From: Lacisediminimonas profundi
GTDB taxonomy: Bacteria; Pseudomonadota; Gammaproteobacteria; Burkholderiales; Burkholderiaceae_D
Length of the DNA: 64,000 bases
Direction of reading: 5' to 3'
Assembly: GCF_008831265.1 (NCBI RefSeq)
Contig: NZ_VTTH01000001.1
Location: 186,001-250,000, forward strand
The notes under the pieces are model-generated. The model did not search any database and had not been told where the DNA came from. It worked only from the letters and a program-made list of their open reading frames with translations. The position numbers and the translations under genes were made by a program. The first letter of the stretch is position 1, and each line of letters opens with the position of its first letter. Below, piece after piece: positions 16,892 to 27,725 of the stretch.

Positions 16892-17830
16892 ATGCAGATC
16901 GACCAGCCAGGCGCCGCATCTGCTTCATCCGGCGCGTCCCCCGCCAGCACGCAGCGGCCGGCCGGCTTCGACACGTTCCTGGCCTGGTACTTTGTCATCA
17001 TCTGGGGTTCCGGCTATCTCGCCAGCAAGGTCGGCATGCAGTATGCCGCGCCATTCACCTTTCTCTCGTTGCGCTATGCGGTGGGCCTGGTCTGCATGGT
17101 GCCGCTGGTCCTGTTTTCGGCATGCCGGTGGCCGGGTTCCATGCGCGAACTCGGGCATCTCTGCGTTGCCGGGGTGCTGATGCATGCAGTCAATCTCGCC
17201 GGCAGCCATTACACCCAATACTTCGGCATGTCGGCCGGGAACACCGCGCTGATCCTGGCCTTGCAACCCTTGCTGACCGCAGTGTTCGCACAACGGCGCA
17301 TGGGGGAGCGGCTGGCCTGGTACCACTGGGCAGGGATCATGATGGGGCTGGCTGGCGTGGCACTGGTGGTCTGGCCCAAGCTGAGCTTCCAGGCCATGGC
17401 GATGGGCAGCCTGGTCGCGGTGACCATCTCCTTGCTGTCCATCACGGTTGGCACCTTGTACCAGCGGGTCCATTGTCCGCATGCCGACCTGCGGGTGGCG
17501 GGGCTTATCCAGTTTTCCGCCTCGCTGCTGCTGGTGGCGCCGCTGGCCTGGGTGGTGGAAGGCTTTGTCGTGCGCTGGAGCTGGCAGTTGCTCGCGTCGG
17601 TCCTGTTCCTGGTGGTATTTGCTTCGATACTTGCGACCAACGTATTGCATATGCTGATGCGCCGCGGACAGGCGACCCGGGTCACCAGCCTGCTGTTCCT
17701 GACGCCGGTGGTGGCGGTGTTGCTGGAATGGGTGATGTTCGGCTTGGTGCCGACATGGCTGACGGCGGTGGGGATTGCAATTACGTGCGCGGGGGTGGCG
17801 CTGGTGTCGGTGAGGGCGATGCGGGCTTGA
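16892..17830 (+). CDS. DMT superfamily exporter (two EamA domains)
   Basis: 312-residue inner-membrane protein with about ten hydrophobic segments in two repeated EamA domains. It begins after a hydrophilic 27-residue N-terminus; WGSGYLASKVGMQ and the AGNTALILALQPLLTAVFA helix are typical. Such proteins export amino acids, metabolites or drugs; the substrate is not readable. Three-base gap from the chromate transporter genes, convergent with glnS. Confidence 0.92.
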   Translation: MQIDQPGAASASSGASPASTQRPAGFDTFLAWYFVIIWGSGYLASKVGMQYAAPFTFLSLRYAVGLVCMVPLVLFSACRWPGSMRELGHLCVAGVLMHAVNLAGSHYTQYFGMSAGNTALILALQPLLTAVFAQRRMGERLAWYHWAGIMMGLAGVALVVWPKLSFQAMAMGSLVAVTISLLSITVGTLYQRVHCPHADLRVAGLIQFSASLLLVAPLAWVVEGFVVRWSWQLLASVLFLVVFASILATNVLHMLMRRGQATRVTSLLFLTPVVAVLLEWVMFGLVPTWLTAVGIAITCAGVALVSVRAMRA

Positions 17831-17846
17831 ATGCGGCGTTGAATGC

Positions 17847-17889
17847 ATGCTGGGCTGCTTGCGGCCAGAAGCCGAAAGCAGCCCAGCAT
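17847..17889. other. Strong hairpin between convergent DMT and glnS genes
   Basis: Perfect 14-bp inverted repeat ATGCTGGGCTGCTT / AAGCAGCCCAGCAT with a 15-nt loop. No U-run on either strand, so not a textbook terminator, but its position between two 3' ends suggests a bidirectional transcription barrier or mRNA 3' end. Confidence 0.6.
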
Positions 17890-17899
17890 CGAGCAGCTG

Positions 17900-19648
17900 T
17901 CATCCCTTGGCGGGGGCCCAGGAATCTTTCAGGGTCACGATCCGGTTGAACACCGGCTTGCCCGGCTTCGAGTCTTTTCGATCCGCGACGAAATAGCCGT
18001 GCCGCTCGAACTGGTAGCGGTCTTCCGCCTGCGCCCGCTCCAGTCCCGGCTCCAGCCAGGCCTGCACCACTTCCATGGACGCCGGATTCAGGGCTTGCTT
18101 GAAATCCCGGCCGCCGGCGTCCGGATGCGGATCGGCGAACAGCCGGTCGTACAAGCGCACTTCGGCTTGCACCGCATGTGCTGCGCTGACCCAGTGGATA
18201 TTGCCCTTGACCTTGTAGTTCGCCGAGCCTTCGGTGCCGCTCTTGCTGTCGGGGAAGTACTGGCAGTGGACGGCGGTGACGCGGCCGGTTTCATCCTTGT
18301 CGAAGCCGGTGCATTCGACCACATAGCCGTAGCGCAGCCGCACCTTGTTGCCGGGGTAGAGGCGGAAATAGCCCTTGGCCGGTTGTTCCATGAAATCGTC
18401 TTCCTCGATCCACAGCTCGCGGCTGATCGGGAAGCGGCGCACGCCGCGTTCCGGGAAGTGCGGATGGACCGGGGCGCTGCATTCGGTGACCAGGGTCTCC
18501 GGGAAATTGTCGATGATGAGCTTAAGCGGACGCAGCACCGCGGCCGAGCGCGGCGCTTTCGGGTCCAGGTCCTCGCGCAAGACGCCTTCGAGGGTGCTCA
18601 TGTCGATCCAGCTGTCGGACTTGGTCACGCCGATGCGCTCGCAAAACATCTGTATCGATTCCGGCGTGTAGCCCCGGCGGCGGATGCCGACGATGGTGGG
18701 CATGCGCGGATCGTCCCAGCCGTCGACGATTTTTTCTTCGACCAGTTGCAGCAGCTTGCGCTTGCTGGTGATGGCGTAGGTCAGGTTCAGGCGGGCGAAT
18801 TCATATTGATGCGGCAGCGGCTTCTTGAAGAATCCGCCTTCGGCGAGGCGCTCCAGCACCCAGTCGTAGAAGGGACGGTGATCCTGGAACTCCAGCGTGC
18901 AGATCGAGTGGGTGATGTTTTCCAGCGCGTCCGAGATCGGATGCGTGTAGTCGTACATCGGGTAGATGCACCACTGGTCTCCGGTGCGGTGATGGTGGGC
19001 ATGACGGATGCGAAAGATCGCCGGGTCGCGCAGATTCATGTTGGGCGAGGCCATGTCGATCTTTGCCCGCAGCACATGCTCGCCGTCGCCGAATTCGCCG
19101 GCGCGCATGCGGCGAAACAGCGCCAGCGATTCTTCCGGCGTGCGCGTGCGGAACGGCGAATCGCGGCCCGGCGTGTTGAAGTCGCCGCGCGCCGCAACCA
19201 TTTGCTCGGCGGTCTGGCTGTCGACATAGGCATGGCCGGCGCCGATCAGGTATTCGGCCATCGCATACAGCATCGGGAAATAATCGCTGGCGTAATACAG
19301 GTGCTGGTTCTTGCCGTCATTCCAGTCGAATCCGAGCCAGTGCACGCTGTCGATGATGGTGTCGACGTATTCCTGTTCTTCCTTGGCCGGATTGGTGTCG
19401 TCAAAGCGCAGGTGGCATTGGCCCTGATAGTCGCGGGCCAGCCCGAAATTCAGGCAGATCGACTTGGCATGGCCGATATGCAGGTAACCGTTGGGTTCCG
19501 GCGGAAAGCGGGTGATGACCTGGGGCAGTGGGTTGCCGTTGGCATCGGTGCGGCTGGCATGGCGGCCGGTGGCGAGATCGGATTCGATGATGCCGCGCAG
19601 GAAATTCGATGCCGGGGCAGCGGCGGGGCTTTTGTTGTCGTTGCTCAT
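17900..19648 (-). CDS. glnS: Glutaminyl-tRNA synthetase
   Basis: 582-residue class I synthetase charging tRNA-Gln. HIGH motif at residues 57-60 within PPEPNGYLHIGHAKSI; the KMSKS counterpart is the GlnRS-type TSKRKLLQLV near residue 280. The two beta-barrel anticodon-binding domains fill the C-terminal 240 residues. Length is near the E. coli enzyme (554) with a slightly longer C-terminus. No strong Shine-Dalgarno is visible before MSNDNKSP, but the family alignment supports this start. Confidence 0.97.
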   Translation of the reverse strand: MSNDNKSPAAAPASNFLRGIIESDLATGRHASRTDANGNPLPQVITRFPPEPNGYLHIGHAKSICLNFGLARDYQGQCHLRFDDTNPAKEEQEYVDTIIDSVHWLGFDWNDGKNQHLYYASDYFPMLYAMAEYLIGAGHAYVDSQTAEQMVAARGDFNTPGRDSPFRTRTPEESLALFRRMRAGEFGDGEHVLRAKIDMASPNMNLRDPAIFRIRHAHHHRTGDQWCIYPMYDYTHPISDALENITHSICTLEFQDHRPFYDWVLERLAEGGFFKKPLPHQYEFARLNLTYAITSKRKLLQLVEEKIVDGWDDPRMPTIVGIRRRGYTPESIQMFCERIGVTKSDSWIDMSTLEGVLREDLDPKAPRSAAVLRPLKLIIDNFPETLVTECSAPVHPHFPERGVRRFPISRELWIEEDDFMEQPAKGYFRLYPGNKVRLRYGYVVECTGFDKDETGRVTAVHCQYFPDSKSGTEGSANYKVKGNIHWVSAAHAVQAEVRLYDRLFADPHPDAGGRDFKQALNPASMEVVQAWLEPGLERAQAEDRYQFERHGYFVADRKDSKPGKPVFNRIVTLKDSWAPAKG

Positions 19649-19770
19649 TGGAGGTGGGGGCGATTCGGTTAGTTGGGCATTTTACCGTAGCTGCCCCGCG
19701 GGGCTGCGGGCTGATCATTACCCACATCTCGATTGACAGCGCAGGCCGGCGCACGCCAGGACCGCTCCCG

Positions 19771-21201
19771 TTACCCGCCCTGCATCCGCCATCCCCCGCC
19801 CAGGGCCTGGATCAAGGCCACCGCAGTCGTCAACTGATCCGCCTGGGCCTGCGTCAATGCGCGTCGTGCATTCAGCGCAGCCACCTGCGCCGTCACCACT
19901 TCCGTATAGGACACCTGCCCGGCACGATAGCGGTTCAGGAACTGCGTCTCTGCCTGGTCGGCGGATGCGGATGCCAGCCGCCGCTGCTCAAGCTGTCCCG
20001 CAAGCACCCGGGTTGCAGCCAGCTGGTCCTCCACGTTCTGGAATGCCGTCAGTACCGTTTGCCGGTAGCGCGCCACCGTCTGCTCCCATGCGGCACGCGC
20101 CGCTTCTACCCGTCCCCGCGTCAGGCCGGCATTGAATACCGTCTGTACGGCGGACAAGCCCAGGGACCAGGCGGTGGTCGGCGCACTGAACAGGTCACCT
20201 AGCGTGCTCGCGCCCAGGCCGTAGGAAGCACTCAGCCCGAGATTCGGGTACCACGCAGCCTGGGCAACCCCGATTTGTTCATTCGCTTGGGCAACCCGCC
20301 GTTCAGCCGCCGCAATATCGGGCCGCCGCTGCAGCAACACCGAGGGCAGGCTTGCAGGAACCGCCGGCAACGAGGGCTTCCATGCAGGCGCAGGCGGCAG
20401 CGCAAATTCCGCAGGCGCAACGCCGGTCAGCACTGCGATCGCGTGTTCCAGTTGCGCGCGCTGGCGGGTCAGGCCCAGCTCGTCGGACTGGGCATTGGCG
20501 AGTTGCGTTTGTGCCTGCAGCTGGTCGGTGCGCGGCGCCACGCCGGCGTCATAACGGTTCTTCGCGATCTGCAACACGCGCTGGTAGCCGGCGATCGTCT
20601 CGCGCAGCAAGGCTAACTGCGCATCGCTCGCACGCAGCGAGAAATAGTTCGCGGCCAGTTCGCCCTGCGCCGATAGTGTCGCCGTCGCCAGGTCAGCCGC
20701 GCTGGCGTCAGCGCCGGCGCGTGCGCCTTCAGCAGCGCGTGCCAGCCGGCCCCAGACGTCCGGCTCCCAGCTGGCACCGAGGTTGACCTGCATGGTGGTG
20801 CCGCCGCGCACCGTCGTACCGGTCCCTGTGGTGCTGTCGCTGGCGTTGCGGGTGCCCTGGCCCGACAGGTTGACAGTCGGGAATTGCGCCGCCCGTTGCT
20901 GCGTCACCAGTGCCCGCGCTTGCGCATAGGCGGCAGCGGCAGCAGCCACGTTCTGGTTCGATACCGCGACGCGCGGCATCAGTTCATTCAGGATCGGGTC
21001 GCCGAACAGCTCCCACCAGGCGCCGCGTTCGATTGCATCGGCCGGTGCGGCGCTGACCCAGTCGCCAGCTTCCTTGTACCGCGTTGCAGCGGGAGCCGCC
21101 GGACGCTGGTAGTCCGGTCCGACGGCGCAGGAGGCAAGCATCAGTGGCAGCAGAAGCGCGGCCAGTGGTTTCAGGACAACGCGAGGAAATGGTTTTGTCA
21201 T
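19771..21201 (-). CDS. Outer-membrane efflux lipoprotein (OprM/NodT family)
   Basis: 476 residues; TolC-like outer-membrane channel subunit of the RND pump encoded upstream. Lipoprotein signal peptide with lipobox LASC near residue 25, then CAVGPDYQRPAAP, the family's N-terminal signature, and two TolC repeats ending in QALGGGW. I set the start at ATG 21201 (MTKPFPRVV); an in-frame ATG at 21249 overlaps the mdtC stop as ATGA but its 16-codon extension uses codons unlike the gene. Last gene of the mdtABC-like operon. Confidence 0.93.
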   Translation of the reverse strand: MTKPFPRVVLKPLAALLLPLMLASCAVGPDYQRPAAPAATRYKEAGDWVSAAPADAIERGAWWELFGDPILNELMPRVAVSNQNVAAAAAAYAQARALVTQQRAAQFPTVNLSGQGTRNASDSTTGTGTTVRGGTTMQVNLGASWEPDVWGRLARAAEGARAGADASAADLATATLSAQGELAANYFSLRASDAQLALLRETIAGYQRVLQIAKNRYDAGVAPRTDQLQAQTQLANAQSDELGLTRQRAQLEHAIAVLTGVAPAEFALPPAPAWKPSLPAVPASLPSVLLQRRPDIAAAERRVAQANEQIGVAQAAWYPNLGLSASYGLGASTLGDLFSAPTTAWSLGLSAVQTVFNAGLTRGRVEAARAAWEQTVARYRQTVLTAFQNVEDQLAATRVLAGQLEQRRLASASADQAETQFLNRYRAGQVSYTEVVTAQVAALNARRALTQAQADQLTTAVALIQALGGGWRMQGG

Positions 21202-21245
21202 GGTTTGGTGCTTCGGGTCATGCCTTGAAGGGTATCCATATTTGT

Positions 21246-24200
21246 TCATGCCGGACTGGCGGCGCCGGCCAGTTTCGCCTGCTTGCCGCCCGTGTCACCC
21301 GTGCTGCTCTTGCGGCGCAGCCGGTCCAGCATCAGGTAAACCACCGGCGTTGTCAGCAGCGTCAGCACCTGGCTGGCTATCAGGCCGCCAACGATCGCCA
21401 CGCCCAGAGGACGGCGCAGTTCGGCGCCGTCGCCAAAGCCGATTGCCAGGGGCAGCGCGCCCAATGCGGCCGCCAGCGTTGTCATCAGGATCGCCCGGAA
21501 GCGCAGCAGGCAGGCTTCGCGCACGGCATCCAGCGGCGCCAGGCCACGCGTGCGCTCGGCTTCGATTGCGAAATCGATGATCAGGATCGCGTTCTTCTTG
21601 ACGATGCCGATCAGCAGGAATACGCCAATCAGCGCGATGATCGAAAATTCCATCTTGAACAGCAGCAACGCAAGCACTGCGCCAACCCCGGCCGACGGCA
21701 GGGTCGACAGCACCGTCACCGGATGCACCAGACTTTCATACAGGATGCCGAGCACGATATAGATCACGATCAGTGCAGCGCCGATCAGCAGGCCCTGGCT
21801 TGCCTGCGAGTCCTGGAAGGCGCGCGCTGTTCCCTGGAAGCTGCCGCGCACATTGCCGGGCATGCCGATCGCCGCTTCTGCCCCTCGTATTGCCTGTTCG
21901 GCGTCGGACAGGCTGCTGCCCTCGGCCAGGTTGAACGAGATGGTGGTCGCGATCTGCGCATCCTGATGGTTGATGGCGCTGGCGGTGCCGCGCTGACTGA
22001 AGCTGGCAACAGTGGACAAGGGCACCATCACGCTGGCGCCGGTGTTGACGGCCTGGCCGGTGGAGGGGTCGCGCAGGCCGGGATTGGCAATGGTGCGCGT
22101 TGCCATTGTTGCGGTCGCGGCCGCCGTGGCTGCCACAGTTGCCGCAGTCGCCGCACTTGCGGCAGTGGTTCCTGGCGCATTCGGAACGCTGCTGACGCCG
22201 GAAACCGCGCCCGAACGCACCGGCACATGGACGTCGTTGAGCGCGGCCGGGCTGCGTGCATAAACCGGATCGACTTCCATGATCACCCGGTACTGGTTCA
22301 GTTCGCCATAGACCGTCGCCACCTGCCGCTGGCCAAAGGCGTTGTACAGCGCATTGTCGATATCGCGTGCGGTCAATCCGAGCCGGGCGGCCCGGTCGCG
22401 GTCGACGGTGACATAGGTCTCCACGCCATTGTCCTGCTGGTCGGTGTCGACGTCGGTCAGCACCTTCTCGGATTTCATTTGCTGTGCCAGTTGCCCGGCC
22501 CAGCGCCGCAGGTCGGCCAGGTTGTCGCTCTTGAGCGTGTATTGGTAGGTCGAATTGCTCTGGCGGCCGCCCATGCGCACGTCCTGCACGGGATTGAGGA
22601 ACAGGGTCACGCCGCTGATGGCGGCCAGTTGCGGCCGCAAGCGGGCGATCACTGCCTGGCCGCCTTCCTGGCGCTCGCTGCGCGGCTTGAGCGAGACAAA
22701 AACGAAGCCGCCGCCGGCCCGCGCGCCACCAGTGAAACCGGTCACGGTCTCGACTGCGGGATCCTTGTGGATGATATCGACCAGCTGCCGCAATTTGGCC
22801 TGCGTGGCCTGGAAGGAAATGCTCTGGTCCGCGCGCAGTCCGCCATTCAACTGGCCGGTATCCTGTTGCGGGAAAAACCCCTTGGGCGCCGCCATGAACA
22901 GCCAGACATTCATCACCACCACGCACCCGAGCACGAACATCACCAGCCATTGGTTCTCCAGTGCCCAGTCGAGTGCTTTTGCATAGGTGTCCTGCATGCG
23001 CTGGAAGCCGCGCTCGAAGGCGGCCGAGATGCGTCCCGGGCGGCGCGCTTGCGGTCCGGATCTCAGCAGCCAGGCGCACATCATCGGCGTGGTGGTGAGC
23101 GAGATCACCAGCGAAATCAGCACTGCAGCCGACAGCGTCAGCGCAAATTCCCGGAACAGGCGGCCGACCTGGCCGCCCATGAACAACAGGGGAATGAATA
23201 CCGCCACCAGCGAAAGGCTGATCGACACCACCGTGAAACCGACTTCGCGCGCGCCCAGCAGCGCCGCCTTGAAGCGGTCCATGCCCTGCTCGATGTGGCG
23301 GCTGGTGTTCTCCAGCACCACGATGGCGTCATCGACCACGAAGCCGGTGGCGACGGTGAGCGCCATCAGGCTCAGATTGTTGAGCGAGAATCCCATCAGG
23401 TACATCGCGCCGAAGGTGCCGGCCAGCGACACCAGCGTGGCGACCACCGGAATCACGGTGGCGCGCACCGAGCGCAGGAAGGCGCTGACCACCAGCACCA
23501 CCAGCACCACCGAAATCAACAGGGTCAGTTCGATCTCGTGCAGCGAGGAACGGATCGACAGCGTACGGTCCGATGCCACCTGCATCTTCACGTCGCCCGG
23601 CAATTGCGCCTGCAATTCGGGCAGCAGGGCGCGCACGCTGTCCACCGCTTCGATCACGTTGGCGCCCGGCTGGCGGCGCAGCAGCACGATCACTGCCGGC
23701 TGGCCGTTGAACAGCCCGAGCGTGCGCGTGTCTTCCACGCCATCGATTACCCGCGCCACGTCGGACAGCCGGATAGCCGAGCCGTTGCGCCAGCCAACAA
23801 CCAGGTCGCTGTAATCGCTCGCAGTCGGCCGTCCCTTGCCCTGGCCGGCGGGCTGCGAATAGACCTGGAAGCCTTCGTCCTCGGTCTCGATGCGGCCCTT
23901 GGGCCGGTTGGCCGAGGTCGACTGCAGGGCAGCGCGCACGTCTTCCATCGATAGCCCGAGCCGGTTGAGCGCATAGGGCAGCAGTTCTATCCGGACCGCC
24001 GGCAAGGAACCGCCGCCGAGTTCGACATCACCGACGCCCGCTACCTGCGACAGCTTCTGCTGCACGATGTTGGCAACCGATTCATACACCTGCCCCGGGC
24101 TGAGCGTAGGCGAGGTCAGCGCCAGGATCATGATCGGCGCGTCGGACGGGTTGACCTTGCGGTAGGTCGGATTGCTGCGCAGCGTGGAAGGCAGGTCGGC

Positions 24201-24548
24201 GCGCGAGGCGTTGATCGCGGCCTGCACTTCGCGCGCGGCGGCATCGATCTTGCGGTTGAGGTCGAACTGCAGGCTGATGCGGGTGTTGCCGGTGCCGCTG
24301 GATGAGGTTATTTCATTGACTCCGGCGATCGCGCCCAGCCGGCGCTCAAGCGGCGTGGCGACGCTGGTCGCCATGGTTTCCGGACTGGCGCCAGGCAACG
24401 TTGCCGACACCGATACGATAGGGAAATCGACTTGCGGCAGCGGCGCCACCGGCAACACGAAGAATGCCGCGATGCCGGCCAGCGCCAGGCCGACGGTCAG
24501 CAGGACCGTGGCGATCGGCCGCCTGACAAAGGGCTCGGACAGGTTCAC
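21246..24548 (-). CDS. mdtC: RND efflux pump permease, MdtC type
   Basis: 1100-residue proton-driven drug/bile-salt transporter of the AcrB family, MdtC branch, paired with MdtB below. Begins [17 protein letters not shown]; twelve membrane helices and two periplasmic domains; helix-4 motif with [19 protein letters not shown]. Usual MdtC length is about 1025; the excess is an Ala/Thr-rich insertion of about 58 residues around residues 778-836 (bases about 22030-22220), between VRSG and [11 protein letters not shown] in the second periplasmic half. Start overlaps the mdtB stop by four bases. Confidence 0.95.
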   Translation of the reverse strand: MNLSEPFVRRPIATVLLTVGLALAGIAAFFVLPVAPLPQVDFPIVSVSATLPGASPETMATSVATPLERRLGAIAGVNEITSSSGTGNTRISLQFDLNRKIDAAAREVQAAINASRADLPSTLRSNPTYRKVNPSDAPIMILALTSPTLSPGQVYESVANIVQQKLSQVAGVGDVELGGGSLPAVRIELLPYALNRLGLSMEDVRAALQSTSANRPKGRIETEDEGFQVYSQPAGQGKGRPTASDYSDLVVGWRNGSAIRLSDVARVIDGVEDTRTLGLFNGQPAVIVLLRRQPGANVIEAVDSVRALLPELQAQLPGDVKMQVASDRTLSIRSSLHEIELTLLISVVLVVLVVSAFLRSVRATVIPVVATLVSLAGTFGAMYLMGFSLNNLSLMALTVATGFVVDDAIVVLENTSRHIEQGMDRFKAALLGAREVGFTVVSISLSLVAVFIPLLFMGGQVGRLFREFALTLSAAVLISLVISLTTTPMMCAWLLRSGPQARRPGRISAAFERGFQRMQDTYAKALDWALENQWLVMFVLGCVVVMNVWLFMAAPKGFFPQQDTGQLNGGLRADQSISFQATQAKLRQLVDIIHKDPAVETVTGFTGGARAGGGFVFVSLKPRSERQEGGQAVIARLRPQLAAISGVTLFLNPVQDVRMGGRQSNSTYQYTLKSDNLADLRRWAGQLAQQMKSEKVLTDVDTDQQDNGVETYVTVDRDRAARLGLTARDIDNALYNAFGQRQVATVYGELNQYRVIMEVDPVYARSPAALNDVHVPVRSGAVSGVSSVPNAPGTTAASAATAATVAATAAATATMATRTIANPGLRDPSTGQAVNTGASVMVPLSTVASFSQRGTASAINHQDAQIATTISFNLAEGSSLSDAEQAIRGAEAAIGMPGNVRGSFQGTARAFQDSQASQGLLIGAALIVIYIVLGILYESLVHPVTVLSTLPSAGVGAVLALLLFKMEFSIIALIGVFLLIGIVKKNAILIIDFAIEAERTRGLAPLDAVREACLLRFRAILMTTLAAALGALPLAIGFGDGAELRRPLGVAIVGGLIASQVLTLLTTPVVYLMLDRLRRKSSTGDTGGKQAKLAGAASPA

Positions 24549-27500
24549 GCGTTCTCTCCGGCAGCCGCGGCCGCGGGTTCATCGCCTTCGACCAGCTGGC
24601 GCCGGCCCCAGCGCCGCGCCAGCTGGTCGAAGCCGAGGTAAATCACCGGCGTGGTGTAAAGCGTCAGCACCTGCGACACCAGAAGTCCGCCGAAAATGGC
24701 CAGGCCCAGCGGCCGGCGCAGCTCGGCGCCCTCGCCGAAGCCGAGCATCAGTGGCACCGCCGAAAACAGCGCGGCCATGGTCGTCATCAATATCGGCCGC
24801 AGCCGCAGCAGCGCAGCCTGGTGGATCGCTTCGCGCGGCGACTTGCCCTGATTGCGTTCGGCATCAATGGCGAAGTCGATCATCATGATTGCGTTCTTCT
24901 TCACGATGCCAATCAGCAGGATGATGCCGATGATGCCGATCACACCCAGTTCATGACCCGCGAGCATCAACGCCAGCAGCGCGCCGACGCCGGCAGAGGG
25001 CAGGGTGGACAGGATGGTCAGCGGGTGGATGTAGCTCTCGTACAGCACGCCGAGCACGATGTAGACGCAGATCACCGCAGCCAGGATCAGCCAGAGCTGA
25101 CTGGACAGCGATGCCTGGTAAGCGCCTGCTGCCCCGAGGAAATCGATGCTGACTGCAGCCGGCAGCTCGATGTCACGCGTCGCTTGCCGGACTGCCTCCA
25201 CTGCCGTGCCCAGCGACACCCCGGGCGCGGTGTCGAAGCCGAGCGTGGTTGCCGGATATTGCGCGACGTGGGTGACTTGCAGCGGCACCTGTTGCACCTC
25301 GATGCGCGCTACCGATGACAGCGGCGTGGTCTTGCCGGAACTGGTGCGCAAGGGCAACTGGCCCAAGCCCTCGGGTGAGGCCAGCCCGGCCTGCTGCGCC
25401 TCCAGGATCACGCGGTACTGGTTGCTCTGCGTGAAGATGGTCGACACGATGCGCTGGCCGAATGCGTTGTAGAGCGCATCGTCGATTGCCGCCGCGCTGA
25501 CGCCCAGCCGGGATGCCGTGTCGCGGTCGATCCGGACCACCGCGGCGCTGGTGCGGGCGCCCACATCGTTGTGCACATTGCGCAGTTGCGGCAACTCCCG
25601 CATGCGCGTGGCCAGGCGGGTGGCCCAGTCGCGAACGGTGGCGGTGTCGACGCCTTCCATCGACAGCCGGAACTGGGTCGGCCCGCTCTCGGCGTCGATG
25701 GTCAGGTCCTGGGTCGGTTGCAGGTACAGCGTGATGCCGGCAACCTGGCTTGCGCTTTCGCGCAGCCGGTCCATGATCGCCTGCTGCGAGTCGCTTCGAT
25801 CGCGCTTCAGGTTGACCAGCATGCTGCCGGTGTGCAGCATGGTGTTGTTGGCGCCGTCGACGCCGACCACCGAGCTCAGCGATTCGACCGCCGGGTCTTG
25901 CAGCACGCGCGCCGCCACCAGTCGCTGCAGTTCGCTCATTCTGGCAAACGAAACCGACTCCCCGGCCTGCACCCGCAGTTTCAGCTGGCCAGTGTCCTGC
26001 GTCGGGAACAGGCCCTTTGGTATCAGGATATAGAGCGCGACCGTCAGCACCAGCGTGGCCAGCGCCACCAGCAGCGTCAGCGACTGGCGCTCCAGCACCC
26101 ACACCAGGCTGCGGTCGTAATGGCCGACAACGCGCTCGAAGCCGCGCTGTATCGCGCCGCCGATGCGGCTGAAGAATGATGGCGAATGCGCGTTTTCCCG
26201 CTGCTCTTTCGGCTCCAGCCAGCGGCTGGCCAGCATCGGTACCAGCGTCAGCGAGACGATGGCGGAGATCACGATGGTGATTGCCAGCGTCACCGCAAAT
26301 TCACGGAACAGCCGGCCCACCACATCGCCCATGAACAGCAGCGGAATCAGCACCGCGATCAGCGATACCGTCAGCGACACGATGGTGAAGCCGATCTGCG
26401 CGGCGCCCTTCAATGCAGCCTCCATCGGCGACTCGCCTTCCTCGATGTAGCGGGAAATATTCTCGATCATCACGATCGCATCGTCGACCACGAAACCGGT
26501 GGCGATGGTCAGCGCCATCAGCGACAAGTTGTTCAGGCTGTAGCCCAGCAGGTACATCAGGCCGAAGCTGCCGATCAGCGAGATCGGCACTGCCAGGCTG
26601 GCAATCACGGTGGCGCGCACGCTGTGCAGGAAGGCGAAGATCACCAGCACTACCAGCACCACCGCCAGCAGCAATTCGATTTCCACATGCTTGACCGAGG
26701 CGCGGATGCCGGTGGTGCGGTCGCTCAGGATATCCAGGCTGACCGCCGCCGGCAGCCCTTTCTGAAGCTCGGGCAGGCGCGCCTTGATGGCGTCCACCGT
26801 GCTGATCACGTTGGCGCCGGGCTGGCGCTGCACGTTCAGGATGATGGCCTGCTTGTTGCCCGACCATGCGGCCAGCCGCGCATTCTCGGCGCCGTCGACC
26901 ACTTTTGCCACTTCCGACAGCCGCACCGGCGCCCCGTTGCGCCAGGCAATGATCAGGTCGCGATATTCGGTAGCCTGCTGCAGCTGGTCATTGGCATTGA
27001 TCATGAACAGCCGGGTCGGGCCATCGAAGCTGCCCTTGGCGCTGTTGGCATTGGCCGCGGCGATCGCGGTGCGTATCGTATCCATGCCAAGGCCATACGA
27101 GGCCAGCACCTGGCTGTCCGCCTGTATCCTGACTGCCGGCCGTTGTCCGCCCGACAGCGTGACCAGGCCAACGCCGTTGACCTGGCTGATCTTCAGCGCC
27201 AGCTGCGTGTTGACGATGTTCTGGACCTCGGTCAGCGGCAGGGTGTCGGAGGTGATCGCCAGCGTCAGCACTGGCGCATCGGCCGGGTTGACCTTGGCGT
27301 ACACCGGCGGCGCCGGCAAGTCCGCCGGCAGCAGCGAGCCGCCGGCATTGATTGCAGCCTGCACCGACTGCTCCGCGACATCCAGCCCCAGGCCAAGATC
27401 GAATTGCAGCGTTACCAGCGACACGCCCGCGGCGCTGGTCGAGCTCATGCGCGCCAGCCCGGGCATCTGGCCGAACTGCCGCTCCAGCGGCGCGGTCACG

Positions 27501-27685
27501 GTCTGGCTCATCACTTCCGGACTGGCGCCGGGGTAGAGAGTCTGTACCTGTATGGTCGGATAGTCGATCTGCGGCAGCGCCGACAAGGGCAGCAGCCGGA
27601 AGCCCAGCAATCCGGCCAGCACGATGGCCAGCATCAGCAGGCCGGTGGCAACCGGGCGCCGGATGAACGGTGTGGATGGACTCAT
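24545..27685 (-). CDS. mdtB: RND efflux pump permease, MdtB type
   Basis: 1046-residue partner of MdtC; the two permeases assemble as a heterotrimer with MdtA and the outer-membrane factor. Begins [18 protein letters not shown]; contains [23 protein letters not shown], the proton-relay Asp pair of helix 4, and the end motif [19 protein letters not shown]. Forty bases lie between the mdtA stop and this start. Length is normal for MdtB (about 1040). Confidence 0.96.
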   Translation of the reverse strand: MSPSTPFIRRPVATGLLMLAIVLAGLLGFRLLPLSALPQIDYPTIQVQTLYPGASPEVMSQTVTAPLERQFGQMPGLARMSSTSAAGVSLVTLQFDLGLGLDVAEQSVQAAINAGGSLLPADLPAPPVYAKVNPADAPVLTLAITSDTLPLTEVQNIVNTQLALKISQVNGVGLVTLSGGQRPAVRIQADSQVLASYGLGMDTIRTAIAAANANSAKGSFDGPTRLFMINANDQLQQATEYRDLIIAWRNGAPVRLSEVAKVVDGAENARLAAWSGNKQAIILNVQRQPGANVISTVDAIKARLPELQKGLPAAVSLDILSDRTTGIRASVKHVEIELLLAVVLVVLVIFAFLHSVRATVIASLAVPISLIGSFGLMYLLGYSLNNLSLMALTIATGFVVDDAIVMIENISRYIEEGESPMEAALKGAAQIGFTIVSLTVSLIAVLIPLLFMGDVVGRLFREFAVTLAITIVISAIVSLTLVPMLASRWLEPKEQRENAHSPSFFSRIGGAIQRGFERVVGHYDRSLVWVLERQSLTLLVALATLVLTVALYILIPKGLFPTQDTGQLKLRVQAGESVSFARMSELQRLVAARVLQDPAVESLSSVVGVDGANNTMLHTGSMLVNLKRDRSDSQQAIMDRLRESASQVAGITLYLQPTQDLTIDAESGPTQFRLSMEGVDTATVRDWATRLATRMRELPQLRNVHNDVGARTSAAVVRIDRDTASRLGVSAAAIDDALYNAFGQRIVSTIFTQSNQYRVILEAQQAGLASPEGLGQLPLRTSSGKTTPLSSVARIEVQQVPLQVTHVAQYPATTLGFDTAPGVSLGTAVEAVRQATRDIELPAAVSIDFLGAAGAYQASLSSQLWLILAAVICVYIVLGVLYESYIHPLTILSTLPSAGVGALLALMLAGHELGVIGIIGIILLIGIVKKNAIMMIDFAIDAERNQGKSPREAIHQAALLRLRPILMTTMAALFSAVPLMLGFGEGAELRRPLGLAIFGGLLVSQVLTLYTTPVIYLGFDQLARRWGRRQLVEGDEPAAAAAGENA

Positions 27686-27725
27686 CTGCGAGGGTACTCA
27701 GCTGCGGTGCGGGGAGGCAGCATGC

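Noticed and set aside
17843..19672. Long plus-strand open frame opposite glnS
   Set aside because: Complete overlap with an intact glnS on the other strand and no recognisable domain.
21201..21249. ATG at 21249 as start of the outer-membrane factor
   Set aside because: It overlaps the mdtC stop attractively, but the 16 added residues precede a normal lipoprotein signal peptide and use codons unlike the rest of the gene.
21084..23954. Very long open frame on the plus strand opposite the mdtC gene
   Set aside because: It is antisense to a full-length RND pump gene, its product is His/Gln/Arg-rich with no family pattern, and such frames are common opposite GC-rich genes.
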